A DNA stretch of 64,000 bases from contig JABANN010000007.1 in the NCBI GenBank assembly GCA_013115125.1, forward strand, positions 62,001 to 126,000, read 5' to 3'. The stretch's first letter is position 1, and the number at the start of each line of letters is the position of its first letter. Of this stretch, positions 46,991-58,199 are shown piece after piece. Source of the DNA: Perkinsus olseni (taxonomy: Eukaryota; Perkinsozoa; Perkinsida). The notes beneath the pieces were generated by a model that had not been told where the DNA came from, made no database searches, and worked only from the letters and a program-made list of their open reading frames with translations. The position numbers and the translations under genes are program-made.

Positions 46991-48154
46991 ATGGAATGGA
47001 TGTTCGCTGCTTTTCTTATCCTGATGTACCCAGCTCGATCGGGGGTGGTCACTTTTCCGGCCGCCCAGAGCGAGTACAACAAACAAAATTACGTGGTCGT
47101 CGTCCTTGACAAGCAGCCATTATCTGTCTCGGTCGATTCCGGTACAGCAAGGTTCTTCGTGATCTACGGGAAATGGTTTGAGAGTGTTTATGGTGAAGGC
47201 AGCTGCGAGGAACTAAAGGTGGACTGTTATTTCTGTCCAGCGGAGAATCCTTGTGACGATATCGGAGAGCGCAGCCGGATTTCCGCAAGCTACGGCAAGT
47301 ACGAAGTTTACCAGTATGTACAACATAGAGGGACGCTAGACCTCGGGCAGTCTACAATACCATTCACTTTTGGTTTGGTGGTTAATCATAGCAACGTGTA
47401 TGACCTCCTTCCCACTCCAATTCTCGGCCTATCTTTCGGTCGGCCGGACATACCCAACACTTTTTTACAGCAGTTGAAGGACTCTAATGTTATCGACACA
47501 TTATCCTACTCAATGTTCTTCCAACAGCACACAGGTGGTGGATCCGGGAAGCTTGTCGTTGGAGATTCGGCCAGCAGTGCTCATGAGACGCTTCACCTCC
47601 CGCTTTGGCGTATTCCAAATTTCAACTGCAAGGTTTGTGTCCACATAACTTCGATAACGTTCAATCGGGATGATACCCTTGCTGAGGCGAGCTCCTCCAG
47701 AGGTCTCTCCGGCGCGTTCTCCACATCACCGTCTTCGTCAATGCCTCTGAAGTTGGCTTTATTCGATACCGGCACGAGTGTTATCGATATGCCACAGGAG
47801 ACTTTCGATGCTGTTGTCCGAGAGACGCGAGCTGCGATAACAGCACATAACCCTACTGATAGAGCTGAGAGGGTTTTGTGGCATGAGAGTGATGTATCCG
47901 GCTGGAGGATCAGACGAAAATACGTGCAATTCCTGCCTACCATGGTGTACTCGGTGATCGTGAGAGGGAATAGGACTGCTGATATCAGGATAACTCCAGA
48001 GCATTACATTGAGTCCTGTACCGATAGTGACTGCAGAGCTCACGTCTATGTCAATGATGGTCCAAGAACTTGCCTGGGGAAGCCGTTCTTTCGCGCGTAC
48101 GCTGCTCACGTGAATCTCGGAAGAAAGATGCTCTCAATCACCCCACACCGCTAA
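46991..48154 (+). CDS. Secreted/lumenal pepsin-family (A1) aspartic protease
   Basis: A 387-residue single-exon ORF. It starts with a signal peptide (MEWMFAAFLILMYPARSG). The two catalytic motifs are intact: VDSGTARFFVIYG with Asp49 and LFDTGTSVIDMPQE with Asp259, about 210 residues apart as expected. Other A1 features: SYGKYEVYQYVQHRGTLDLG as the flap/strand region, GLVVNHSNVYDLLPTPILGL and SFGRPDIP before the linker, and cysteine pairs (CEELKVDCYFCPAENPC). A C-terminal GKPFFRAYAAHVNLG completes the second lobe. It has no obvious long propeptide. A digestive or vacuolar role is an inference. The upstream broken paralogue shares long identical stretches at the DNA level. Confidence 0.85.
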   Translation: MEWMFAAFLILMYPARSGVVTFPAAQSEYNKQNYVVVVLDKQPLSVSVDSGTARFFVIYGKWFESVYGEGSCEELKVDCYFCPAENPCDDIGERSRISASYGKYEVYQYVQHRGTLDLGQSTIPFTFGLVVNHSNVYDLLPTPILGLSFGRPDIPNTFLQQLKDSNVIDTLSYSMFFQQHTGGGSGKLVVGDSASSAHETLHLPLWRIPNFNCKVCVHITSITFNRDDTLAEASSSRGLSGAFSTSPSSSMPLKLALFDTGTSVIDMPQETFDAVVRETRAAITAHNPTDRAERVLWHESDVSGWRIRRKYVQFLPTMVYSVIVRGNRTADIRITPEHYIESCTDSDCRAHVYVNDGPRTCLGKPFFRAYAAHVNLGRKMLSITPHR

Positions 48155-48591
48155 TGACGATGATTCAGAATCAGAATTGGTCGTAGTACGAGAAGAAAGA
48201 GATCTAGGTCGTGAATGTGCTTCTCCATGTTGACAGGTGTGCTGTTGGTAGAAGGTAATTGTTCCGTTCGAATAAGTATGGGTAGCTGGACTTCTGGTTA
48301 GTCGGGAATGGTGCATCAAATCTATTCACTCCAGCTGCAATCATCCAGGTTTCGAAGGCTAATTAGTTCCTGTGGGGCCCTAGCCGGCGCCCACCGCTGC
48401 GTCTCGCAATCAACGTCGTATCCGAAAGCTCCTATAATCTGCTATTGCGTAGATGTGGAGTACTGGGTTGTGATGAAGCCTATCAGCTAAGCGAGGAGTG
48501 GCAATCTGATGGCATGACATCATCAACGCCAGTACCAGCTCCGATGCAGTGTGAACTCAGGGGTAGTTCGGGACTGGTTGGTCATTTGTAA
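48155..48591. other. Intergenic region with no supported gene
   Basis: Short ORFs only; presumably the protease 3' end and the ankyrin gene promoter. Confidence 0.45.
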
Positions 48592-49933
48592 ATGGATGAT
48601 GCCACGTCAGCCTCTCCAGGCGATCATCTCAAATCACTGTATGGCACGACTGGGCATCGATCCTGCGACCAAGTGAGTCTTCCCTCACACGCCCCGAAGC
48701 ATTATTCCACCGTGTTTTATTTTAGGCATCTCCTGGTCGATTTCCTGTAGCCTGTATGTACATGTCCTTGCCCGAGATCGAGACGTTAGTCCATAATGTT
48801 GTCCACCCCCCAGTGAGGGACCACGAGGCAGATCTCGACATTGACGCAGTCATCGAAGGTCGATCAGAGGCAGCTAACGGTGCGGCCAAGAGACCTCAAC
48901 TGCAGGGGGCTCTGTCTGATAGATAACCTCTGCAGGTGATAGTGCGGAGGAGTCCAAGAATCGTGTGAATGCGTTTCTGTCACCCCACGCCACCTCCAGC
49001 CCTCTGCATTCCATCGGGCTGCGGTGCAGCGCACCAAGCAAGCTCCTGCGTGAAATGGTAACCCAACTTCAACATCAATCTACACCTAATCCGGCTAGAC
49101 TTCATGTATGCAGGTCATCTTGCTGAGTGGGGCAGAATCACATAACTTCGTCCTGAGTGGCAACCCCGGTGACAAAGGAATAGATGTAGACCACTGCAGA
49201 GAAAGTCGGATAATTGACTGGCGAAGATTGCCGTTGTCAGGTCGACGAGCTTGTGAAGCAGAACCTGGGTGTCTGTGATAATGGCGGTAAAACCGCACTC
49301 CATCACGCAGCACAGTGGGGCAGTGCCGGCGTCGTCCATGAGCTCTGCCGCCTCGGAGCAGCCGTGAACATACAAGACCATCGGTAGGACCGCCCATCCA
49401 TTGTGGACTGCGCGATCACTGGGGCTCCATGTACAGAGGTCGCACGCCTCTCCACGCGGCGATGTTGCATCCTGTCCACGAGGGAAGTGAGGAGGTCATC
49501 CGATGTCTGATCCTTAACAAAGCTGACCCGCTGATTTCTGATCACCACGGATGCTCGCCTCTGAGGTGGACACCGTCTCCCCCTGCTCACATTATAGGTA
49601 TTTCCCTTTCAGTGCAGCAGTAGACGCCCCGGCCGCCATTCGTGAGCTCATGGTACCCAGAACTACCATCACCAATTCTCCCGGAAGGAGGGCAACTCTC
49701 GAGGAGGATGAGGTGGCCAGTAAGTGCACTCCCTTATCACCATAGACGCGAACCATCCGGCTGCAGGCCGACCGGCCGTTCGAAGAGAAGCCGCCCGACT
49801 ATACAATAGCGATCATCCATTCTTGTACGACGGCAACCTCACGGAGTCGTCAGAACTGGGCGTCTACCAGGCTGCCCGTGCAGCTATTTCTGTATGCCGT
49901 AGCGGACTGGCCGAGGGACGGTTGGAGGAGTAA
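48592..49933 (+). CDS. Multi-exon ankyrin-repeat protein
   Basis: Start MDDATSASPGDHLKSLYGTT at 48592, followed by a GTGAGTC intron to about 48724 and the exon ASPGRFPVACMYMSLPEIET. Later islands: SKNRVNAFLSPHATSSPLHS (48950-49010), then ankyrin repeats: DNGGKTALHHAAQWGSAGVV with ELCRLGAAVNIQDH (49279-49380) and GRTPLHAAMLHPVHEGSEEV with LNKADPLISDHHGCSPL (49434-49560). The TALHHAA/TPLHAA helices and the GAAVNIQD turn are diagnostic. It ends with LTESSELGVYQAARAAISVC and RSGLAEGRLEE at 49933. Only about two full repeats are visible, so it may use the ankyrins for protein binding; partner unknown. Some exon joins are approximate. Confidence 0.6.
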
Positions 49934-50155
49934 CATAGTACACATGCCTTGTTAGCACTGTCGATGATGCTGGGTTGAGTAGTGCAGTTAATGGTCAATA
50001 TTGGCCAACCCTTTCATTGACGTAAGCTCAACGCCAGCCCTGTAGCTATCCTAATTGAAATGTATCAAATCATGTTGCTGCACAACAGTAGGAATATGAT
50101 GATCATCAACATTGCTACACTCAGATACGCTAGATAGCAGCATAGTAATTCCCCT

Positions 50156-53100
50156 CTAGCGGCGCTCACCGGGTCGGACGGTGACCCCAAAGAAATCTTG
50201 CGCCTGGGTGGACAGTTTCTCGAGCTTCCCTACAACATCTCGTGCATCATCATCTGCGTGACCGAGTTTTCGTAGGAAGCTTATAATGAGCTCCGACTGA
50301 TTAACCAGCACCTGATAAACTGCACTCAGCGCCTCTGGCCTCCTCTACCCCCCTACATCTGCATGTTGCTGCCTCAGCTTGCGGTCAGTCTCGGCACTAG
50401 CAACCATGGACCGCAACTTGTCACACTCCGCGGTACGCATGGCGAGCTGCTTCTCGAACTCTTTAACTGTCTGCTGCAGCTCACTTCGTTGGGACTTTAG
50501 CGTATCAACCTTCAAACCGGACACTACCCGCTCCGGCCAAAGGTGATGTGCGGGACCTCTTCCTCATAGGTTTGCCGGAGATGCTCTATCAGCACTTCAT
50601 TCTTCCGTCGTGCTTCGTTCAACTGTTTGTTGAACTTCCTTTCTAGCCCTGCATCATTCGTTGCCGATACTGTTGGATATCAGCAAGTACCACCTATGAG
50701 CTGCTTCTCATGCTCTGCCTTCACTGAGAGTTGTTTTCTGTCCAAATCAAGAGACTTCAACTCCGACAGCGCTGCGTACACCGCATCCCTGCAGCAGCAG
50801 CGGTACCACTCGACCCTCCAGGATTCGAGCTCCTACTACCTCAGGTTGTTGATCTCGGTTCCAGTGGCCCCCTTACTAGAACTGCTGCCCTTCGAGGTAC
50901 TTCTCTCTTGTAACCTGTCCTGCAGCTGCTTCACTTGGTCACGCATAACAGACTCCTGGTCACGCATCTGCCAAGAGCAGCAGTACCGATCCATCTTAGT
51001 GATGAGCTTACTTGAGCTGTTTCCCGCTGAAATCTATACTGTGTATCCTCTAGCGCTTGCTTAGCCTCTTCCAGCATAGACTCTAGCTCGACAACACGCT
51101 CAGTCCACTTCTTCCTTTCCTGCTCGATATCGAAGTCTAGTGCCATGCCCGACTATATCCCTACTTGAGCGAAATCATCAGTATGTTGTTCCCGCTCTCG
51201 TGCAATCATCTCCTGTACGGCCGTATTCCTACCATCAGCCTCGGCGAGCCTAGGCAAACTCTGACGTACCGAGCTCGAGCGCCGGCACCCTTCGCCTACT
51301 TGGATTGCAGCTGCCGCTTGAGCTTATCATTCTCTTTGGACAGATCTTCCCACATCTTTTGCACTGAGTCGGTCATCGCTGGAAAGATAGCCTCCAACAT
51401 CAACCCAGAGGATGCTGGTCCTACTGCTGTGGACTCGTATAGAGAGATCAGCTTGAAAGAAGAAGGGATCTACGACTGTCAAACAGATGAGCCCTGGATA
51501 CCTGCTGCCATGCCTCCGCCAGATCAGTGAAACTAATGAAGTTCTTCTGCTCTATGTACCTACAAGGGCGCGGCTATACGGTAGTTCTAGGAGATATACT
51601 AGCAGAGACTGCCAAAGTGTATCATGATCACTGATAAGATTCTAACAGCGTTGACTTGCCTGTCATGGAGCTCCTTATAAACAGCATGACACTCCCTTTC
51701 AGACACCCTCTTGTTTTCGACGTTCACATGTTCATTCAGTCTTGCTACAGCACTCCTGAGCTCCTGCCTGAAGTCTAGATACCGACTGTCACCTGATGGG
51801 TCGCACTAGCCGATAACCCTACAAGATCCCCCCCCCACCTTGGTCAAATTTAGGGCCGTTGAAGACCTGCAGTGCTGCAGCCTTGGCCTGCTTGTGTTTA
51901 GCTCGGACCTCCTCGTCTGACATTGGTAGCTTCTGCATCACATCCTCATTCATCGTAGCTCGATACCTGCCACCACGAATCACAGAAATAGGATTAATCA
52001 TATCCCTTGGCCTACACATGGACAGCATCCCTGAGAGAAATCCTCAGTTGATGTGTGACGACGTTAGTCCAAGCACTTTGTATGGTGGGCACTGCGCTAG
52101 AGTTGATAGCACTCACGTACCTATCACCGATCACGCTGGCTCCATCCCTGTAGACAGTGCCTACTCCTGAGCAAGTGTGGCTAGCATTGATCCATTGAGA
52201 GCAGTCCCTCCTATCATCTTCGGCTTCAACGAGGAGTACACCTAGGGAGGGAGCACCATCTGAGCTGCCTTGTGTATGCTGCTCGACTATCACCTTCTGG
52301 ACAAAGGCATCCACCTGCTGCTGGAACTGAGGCCTCAATGCTTGATACGGTAGCTTCTGGATGTGTCTCAGATCCGCCCTGATACCGCATGTAATTCCTA
52401 TGATGATGAATGACGTCAGCGTCTGCTATTACTCATTCTCCACTGGTCTGACCATCACTGAGCAACTCCTATCCCTGAACATAGTCTTGATGCATTCGCG
52501 TATCTTATTCTTCTGCTCCACTCCTTCACTACGGCCCGCCACCGGCCTCAGGGCGTGCTCTAGGTACCTGTTAAACCACGTGGGCTCGAAGCTGTGGCTG
52601 CCCACAAGTTACTCACTCCTTGGGTGATATGGGCTGCCCTGTCTCGTTGACTAGTTTGAGATTGAAGTCTCTGAGGACCCACAAGAGGGGAGGAAAGTGG
52701 GCTGCCAGGTCAGCCGAGTCTTTCGACAGATCCGGGTTGGAGTTGCGGCTGGATGATGATCGGACGTGGATGTGCTTGGTGAGATGTAGCACCTACCTCA
52801 CATACTCAACATCTTCCATCATCAACCTAAGATACTCACCAAGTTGAGCTGGTCAAGGCTCTCCTCGTTGATCGCACCCATACTGTTGTAAACGAAGAAC
52901 GAAGAGAGCAGCAGACAGAGGGAGAAGATCTGCATGTCGCAGCTCGTCGTTCGGACACAACTACCGAGACCCTCTGTGTCGATAAGGATAGCGTGGAAAT
53001 TCGGACCCAGCTGGACCTGGGCTATAATGATGACAACCTCGCCCCCTTCCCGCCTCCCCGCTACTACCGGCTGCCCCCACATCCATATACCTCGCGTACA

Positions 53101-53512
53101 GGGGTTCACACTAGGGCCTATCTCGAAGCCATCTTGTAGGCCTAGGAGACGGTTCATAAGGAAACTCTTGCCAGTACGGTAGAGACCAGCGATGCCGATG
53201 ACAGCCACCTGCCCACCCAGGGGGAGACACTCGGCCAGAGGGAGTACAGCCTTTCCCCACCTTCCCTTCCATCTGTCTCAGTATATTGAGAGCGTACTCA
53301 TCAGCGGTGCACTGCCCCGATTCATCAATCGATATGAGTTGTACAGGCCCACCATGGTAGCTGGGAGCCTTACTAGGCCCCTCCTCCTTCTCTACACCAG
53401 AGTTCATAGCAGCAGCAGTAGCTACAGGCATAGCACTCGGCGATGACGAAGTCGACTGGGACATGACACTGATAGCGACGCGTACCTGCGAGGCACTGTT
53501 CCTAGCCTGCAT
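50156..53512 (-). CDS. Guanylate-binding-protein (GBP/dynamin-superfamily) GTPase with long coiled coil
   Basis: Start at 53512, or the in-frame ATG at 53464 (MSQSTSSSPSAMPVATAAAM). A 52-nt intron joins LNILRQMEGK|VAVIGIAGLYRTGKS, giving the GBP P-loop GLYRTGKS; switch region NPCTRGIWMWGQP; G3 ILIDTEGLGS (~52980); the G4 region WVLRDFNLKLVNETGQP; then YLEHALRPV and CIKTMFRDR with VMVRPVENE, all family-typical. Next LPYQALRPQFQQQVDAFVQK, VIGDRYVSAINSSAVPTIQS and AWTNVV mark the GBP helical domain. Downstream is a long charged coiled coil (DSRYLDFRQELRSAVARLNE, QERKKWTERVVELESMLEEA), ending at 50156. Animal GBPs act in defence and membrane remodelling; here the role is unknown. It lies 102 bp downstream of ARL2 on the same strand. 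Confidence 0.8.
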
Positions 53513-53613
53513 ACTATCCTGTCATCGAACTCAATACACCAGGTGGTCCATCATGGATGCACATTCATCATGGATCGTCGCGTACTGGTCATCATCATGA
53601 TCATCACTGAGCT

Positions 53614-54463
53614 TTAGGATGATGCTCCCTGCTGTCCCTGCTTGGTAGTTATAACCCGGACCAGCCACTCCATCCCGTCCTGGACCCCTTCGCCTGATTT
53701 AGCCGAGCATGCCTGACAAGGAACACTGCATGATGATGATGAGGGAAAGTCCATGGACTATACTTGTATAGTCCAGGTTCTGTCCCTAATGTTGTCCAGA
53801 TGTAGGGCCTCGGTTATCTCCTACAAGAGGAGGCCCGCCGCTATCCTATTTATAGGGCGGAGGTCTCACATTGGCAGGCAATGCCTGTAGTAGATCCTGT
53901 TTGTTAGCAAAGACCAGTAGGGCTGTCCCTCCTACCATACAACCGCTACATCCCCTTCGTTGTAGCCCCTTTACCTAGTTTGTCCTCTTGAAGCAGCTCA
54001 TTGAGCTCCTTGCCACTCTCCTCCAGTCGTCTACGATCAGCAGAGTCTATCACAAATACTAGCCCATCAGTAGCTTCAAAGTAGTTGGACCAATACGGTC
54101 GAATCGTCTTCTGGCCTGACGCCACCAACATAGAGTGGTTCACTGGATAGAACCAACAGGTCGGCAAGAGCAGCAGCTACACTCATAGTGATGATCTTAC
54201 CACCAATATCCCAAACATTGAGCTTGAAGCCATCACGGACTAGACTCTTGATATTGAAGCCCTTACAACGAGCCACCAAAGCATAATCATCAGCGACAGA
54301 CGATTTGATTTCCCCTCACCTGAGTCGGCATAACTTGAGTGATATCCTCATCGCTGAGCTTCCGTAGGATCGTTGTCTTCCCAGCGTTGTCAAGGCCCAA
54401 CACCAATATCCTAGCTTCCCTCTCATCACGCTTCAGCTTCTTCAAGATGCTGAGAAGGCCCAT
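53614..54463 (-). CDS. ARL2: ADP-ribosylation factor-like GTPase 2 (ARL2)
   Basis: Five exons with frame-supported joins: exon 1 is 54320-54463 (48 residues, [21 protein letters not shown]-loop GLDNAGKT at 23-30); then [20 protein letters not shown] with [20 protein letters not shown], the G3 WDx[42 protein letters not shown] with the G4 [23 protein letters not shown]; and the last exon [20 protein letters not shown], which includes the G5 CSA motif. The MGLLSILKK start and the WxIQxCSAxxG segment are characteristic of ARL2 rather than ARF1. ARL2 acts with tubulin cofactors and mitochondria in other eukaryotes. Gly2 is present, though ARL2 is usually not myristoylated. Confidence 0.9.
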
Positions 54464-54662
54464 ATTCAACGTCTGGGATGAAAGAGCGAAGGGCACCTAG
54501 TAGTAGCAGTGGCGAGACTACCCTACAGCAGCAGACCTCACGTCTTCCACATCTTACAACGATTATTGAGCGACTTCAACTCAAACAGCACCGAGCCCTC
54601 TAATAATATCAACAGCGGAAGGGAACAACACCCAACCAAGAGCATTCAATACTGTACAATCA

Positions 54663-55610
54663 TCAACTCGTCCTCAGTGGTCCTAAGAGCAAATCTCGGT
54701 ACCCTCGACCTGTACGTAGTTTGTCTCCCCTTCTCGTCCGGGATCGACTCCTCCGCCTCGGGGTTTGTGTACCGCTACTCACCATCGAATGTGATAACAG
54801 ACCCTCCTGTCTTCGGACACCTATGCATTCGGCTAGCGGGCATATCCGCTGTGGACTATGTCGACCTCTCACGAGCTCAGGACTCCTTCCCACAGCATGG
54901 GCAGTGGCAAGTCTCCGAGGGGAGCTCCGAGGGGGCGATGGGCAACCTCGCCGACATCGCGTGTGCAGACCCCTATAGGCAGGGAGGCTCAACATCGACA
55001 CTTGGGAATCATTCAGCTGTGGTACTCGGGCCTTAGGGGATGGACGTAGGTCCGGCATCCTTAGAAGGTCATCGCACACTCGACTAGGAGATGGTGACCG
55101 TGGTCGAGGGGTACCAAGATGACTGAACAGCGGGGAGGTTGAGGTCTGCCCCCGCGCAATAGGACCGCCTACCGTAGGTGACTTCCCCCGGCCAGCTCTG
55201 CGCGAGGGCGAGTCCTTAGGCGAGGCTGGCGGACATATGGGTCGAGCCATGCTCCCTCGAGAGTCCCTAGCGCTCCCTCTCTCCACTGACCTCAACAACG
55301 AGCATTCTACCGCAATTTGGTGTGCCTTGCGGAACTTCAACGCTCGTAGCCTCGCTTCGATCGCCTCAATCTCGATATCAGAGGTGATGACACTGTCATC
55401 ATCGGCCCAGTCATCGAGGGGAGGATGGTGGCCTCGCAGGCACCCCATCGAACTGGGTGCAAGGACCAAACGGCTTAGATCAGTACTCGGAGGCCTTCCA
55501 CCAGGGTAACCTGGACTCCCCTTCCTCGGTATCCGCTCCTGTGGCTCATCGCACACGAACGGCGCAGGAGAAGAACGGCGACATGGAAGGAACCGAGGTG
55601 TGCCGGGCAT
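54663..55610 (-). CDS. Basic Ser/Arg/Pro-rich protein, unknown
   Basis: A 315-residue single-exon ORF, no domain recognised. It is rich in Arg, Ser and Pro with repeated RSPSPSR / PRSSPRR-like segments and a short acidic patch (DDWADDDSVITSDIEIEAIE) at about residues 65-85 followed by a short helix (ARLRALKFRKAHQI). The composition resembles SR-like or cytoskeletal low-complexity proteins. The opposite strand carries a 175-residue ORF at 54509-55036, which I regard as an antisense shadow. It is 200 bp upstream of ARL2 on the same strand. Confidence 0.45.
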   Translation of the reverse strand: MPGTPRFLPCRRSSPAPFVCDEPQERIPRKGSPGYPGGRPPSTDLSRLVLAPSSMGCLRGHHPPLDDWADDDSVITSDIEIEAIEARLRALKFRKAHQIAVECSLLRSVERGSARDSRGSMARPICPPASPKDSPSRRAGRGKSPTVGGPIARGQTSTSPLFSHLGTPRPRSPSPSRVCDDLLRMPDLRPSPKARVPQLNDSQVSMLSLPAYRGLHTRCRRGCPSPPRSSPRRLATAHAVGRSPELVRGRHSPQRICPLAECIGVRRQEGLLSHSMVSSGTQTPRRRSRSRTRRGDKLRTGRGYRDLLLGPLRTS

Positions 55611-56877
55611 TAACTACCCAGAGCAACGCCGCCGCTAGCAGTGCCAACCAATGATGATGCTATCCTCTGAGAGAATCATCGCCCGCTGGTATTAACAAAA
55701 CGCTACATAAGCGGGTGATCCGTGAAAAAAGCGGATCTGAATGGAGGGCTATAATGTCCACCCACGAACGAGGGATGACGATGCGAGGCCCCTCCAGTAT
55801 CTATTGAACAGAAAGCAAGGCGCCCCTCGCTGGACTATAGGCTACGTTGTTGGCCAACAATGCGAGAGCGCCTCTGACGACACACCAAGGATCAAGCACC
55901 TACTCCGATATCCTCGATAGACATTTCAATCAAGCTGGGAAGGTAAGACCAGAGAGCACCTACTACCTTGTGTGGAGCCTAACAGGATATCTGTGCCGCC
56001 TCATAGTCCCACAGCATTCCGAAACCAGAGAGGGGCAGAACTTTCCTGTATAAGAGAGGGGACTCGCCTTGGACCACGGCTCCGAGAGACTGCTAACGGA
56101 CTCGTTCTCAGACCTTTCAATATTACCCGATCTGCAAATATTGATACTGCCGATAATTCTCCCGCCAAGGCGTCTAGCACGCTCACCATAACCCTGCGGG
56201 AGAGTCGGCTGAGGGGCGGCTCGGCAGGCGGTAACATCTAGATTCACAGGATCAACAATACGACCTAACTACGACCTACTACGGTTCAACCGTGATTTCT
56301 CTATGCATCACGCTCCACTTTCCCTCCCCTTACGGATTAAGCGCGAGATAAACCAGACATCTCTAGAACAGGACGCGCTCCCGACGACAAAAGACCCCTG
56401 CCTACGGAGGAATGATGCAGGACATGGGTTGGTACGGAGGTGATGGAGTGTATTCAAAATACTTTGCCCCTCAAATCAGGCTCGAGCGTCCCTGTTAAGG
56501 ATCGTAGGACCCAGTGCTAGATGGTATTGACGAATGGCCCAAGACAGTAGAGGGCGTGAAACGTAAATGCTACAGTGAAATTTGACTGTGACGAGTGGAA
56601 AATGAGCAGAATGCTGTGACAACTGCTTTAACAACGAATAATGACAATAACAACTGCGTGGGACAGAAGGGACGGTGAAGACCATTTCGACGACGAAGTG
56701 GATAAATAAGAACGAGAGAGCAGCCAAGAGCCCGATTGTAATACACTTCCAGCTACACATCTACGCACAACAACGGTCATTAGTGATGTTCGACACAGTC
56801 ATTGACGAGACCCTGGACAATTAACAACTAGAATGATTTGTGAATGCATCTAATGGTGACGATAGTAGCGACGCAGG
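55611..56877. other. 1.3 kb without a firm gene
   Basis: Possible minus-strand ORF at 56476-56760 begins MCSWKCITIGLLAALSFLFI, a hydrophobic segment that could be a membrane anchor, but with no support beyond that. Another minus ORF at 56001-56237 is featureless. Confidence 0.35.
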
Positions 56878-57023
56878 CTAACCTTGACGAACTCTCTTAC
56901 AGTGCTCATTGGCATCTGCTCTGACACATTTAAGCACTGGATTATGCGCAGTTGAGAGTGCAGGATCTGTCGCTCGTCTCACTAATAGGGTGCTATCCGA
57001 ATCACTACTACAAGAGAGTGGCG

Positions 57024-57055
<32 letters not shown>

Positions 57056-57573
57056 GGTAGTCTACTAAGGCGCTGCTGCTCGTTAGCCATGATGTGGTCC
57101 CATAGATGCTCATCGAAGCCGTCCGATCTTTGTGACGAAGAGTTCTCTCCTTCCCTAGACGATGCCGTGGGCCATACATCTTCATCTTCATACGACTTCC
57201 TCTCGATTATATGCAAGGCTCGGACACACTCAGCTTGCTTAGTTCGTCCAATAAGATGTGCTACATTCGAAGGTAGATCCCCGACTTGATTGTTGATGGT
57301 GAGTTCATCATCGCAGACCCTTTGGAAATTAACATTGTGACCCTTCGAGTTGGTACTGGAACCCCGTCGCCGGTTTGCCACGCTGACTTCAGAATTATCC
57401 GACCCACTGCTGCCGCCTCTGCCTTGGGAACGAGTCTCGAGCATCGTTGACGACGGATTCGGCGATTGGTGGGCCTCCTCCCCAAAACCTAGTCGGGATT
57501 GATTTGTGTCGCTCCGAGACGTACCACCAGAGGACTCCGAAACTCCTGTCGTAACTGAAGGACTCAACATCAT
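56878..57573 (-). CDS. Low-complexity Ser/Thr-rich protein with poly-Thr
   Basis: A 231-residue ORF. The N-terminus is Ser/Gly-rich (GVSESSGGTSRSDTNQSRLG); the middle is more regular (NVNFQRVCDDELTINNQVGD, HLIGRTKQAECVRALHIIER), and a poly-Thr run of about eleven follows (ACA codons), then SDSDSTLLVRRATDPALST. No domain recognised; the segment TKQAECVRALHIIERKSYED looks helical. Could be a genuine lineage-specific protein or part of a larger one. Confidence 0.4.
57023..57055. repeat. (GTT)n microsatellite encoding poly-Thr on the minus strand
   Basis: Eleven GTT units, coding for consecutive Thr in the ORF above. Confidence 0.85.
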
Positions 57574-57842
57574 CCTACCATACTTTCAGTCAAGAAATGC
57601 CTGGACTGAATAAGGGCCACTATGCTCATCCAGGCTGCCAAAACTCACATCGAGTCACGTAGGCATATCCTCTCGAGCTCTTGGATTCGATAGGAAGAAA
57701 TGGTCGACCACCGGCGTCCTCCTGAGCCCCTGCTGATGGTTGAAACGGCGTCAGATAGGTCGGAAGTGATGCTCGACGTGATGGACATGCTCCTGCTGGT
57801 AATAGTGTCATAAGATAGCGCTACGATAGAGAAGTCGAACTG

Positions 57843-58178
57843 CTAGCGCCAAAAAAATACTCGAAAAACTCCGATGCCAGGATTCGATCTCGGGAGGATC
57901 AGTGGTGGGGCGGAAAAGGAGAGAACCTGGAAGAGATTCCCGTCATCAAGTGAATTTTGCGGTGCCCCCCGGCGGCCGTGATCGCTCCACCTGGAGGGTC
58001 TGTTAGTCCCTGTGTTCAGTTGAGCTCTATGACACCGTTCTTTCTCAAGCCGTTCTTTCATCATTTTTCGACTGATGTACGGCGTGGCGACATCCTCGAG
58101 TGATGGACAACAAGGCGGGCTCATCTCTGTCGATATCGGATGCCCAAGCGGCTCGTGCATGATCAGCCGCCGTCCCAT
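57843..58178 (-). CDS. Possible small gene, unknown
   Basis: A 111-residue ORF (MGRRLIMHEPLGHPISTEMS, SRKMMKERLEKERCHRAQLN). The helix MKERLEKERCHRAQL looks coding, and the frame stays open a little upstream of the ATG at 58178. The C-terminal third (SAPPLILPRSNPGIGVFRVF) is less convincing. No domain recognised. Confidence 0.25.
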   Translation of the reverse strand: MGRRLIMHEPLGHPISTEMSPPCCPSLEDVATPYISRKMMKERLEKERCHRAQLNTGTNRPSRWSDHGRRGAPQNSLDDGNLFQVLSFSAPPLILPRSNPGIGVFRVFFWR

Positions 58179-58199
58179 CTTCCCTCCAGAGAGTAGGAT

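Noticed and set aside
54509-55036. 175-residue plus-strand ORF
   Set aside because: Antisense to the basic Ser/Arg/Pro-rich gene; GC-rich third positions explain an open complementary frame.
57860-57920. Another T-arm-like element (ATCGAATCCTGG on the minus strand)
   Set aside because: T-stem does not pair and no cloverleaf can be drawn.
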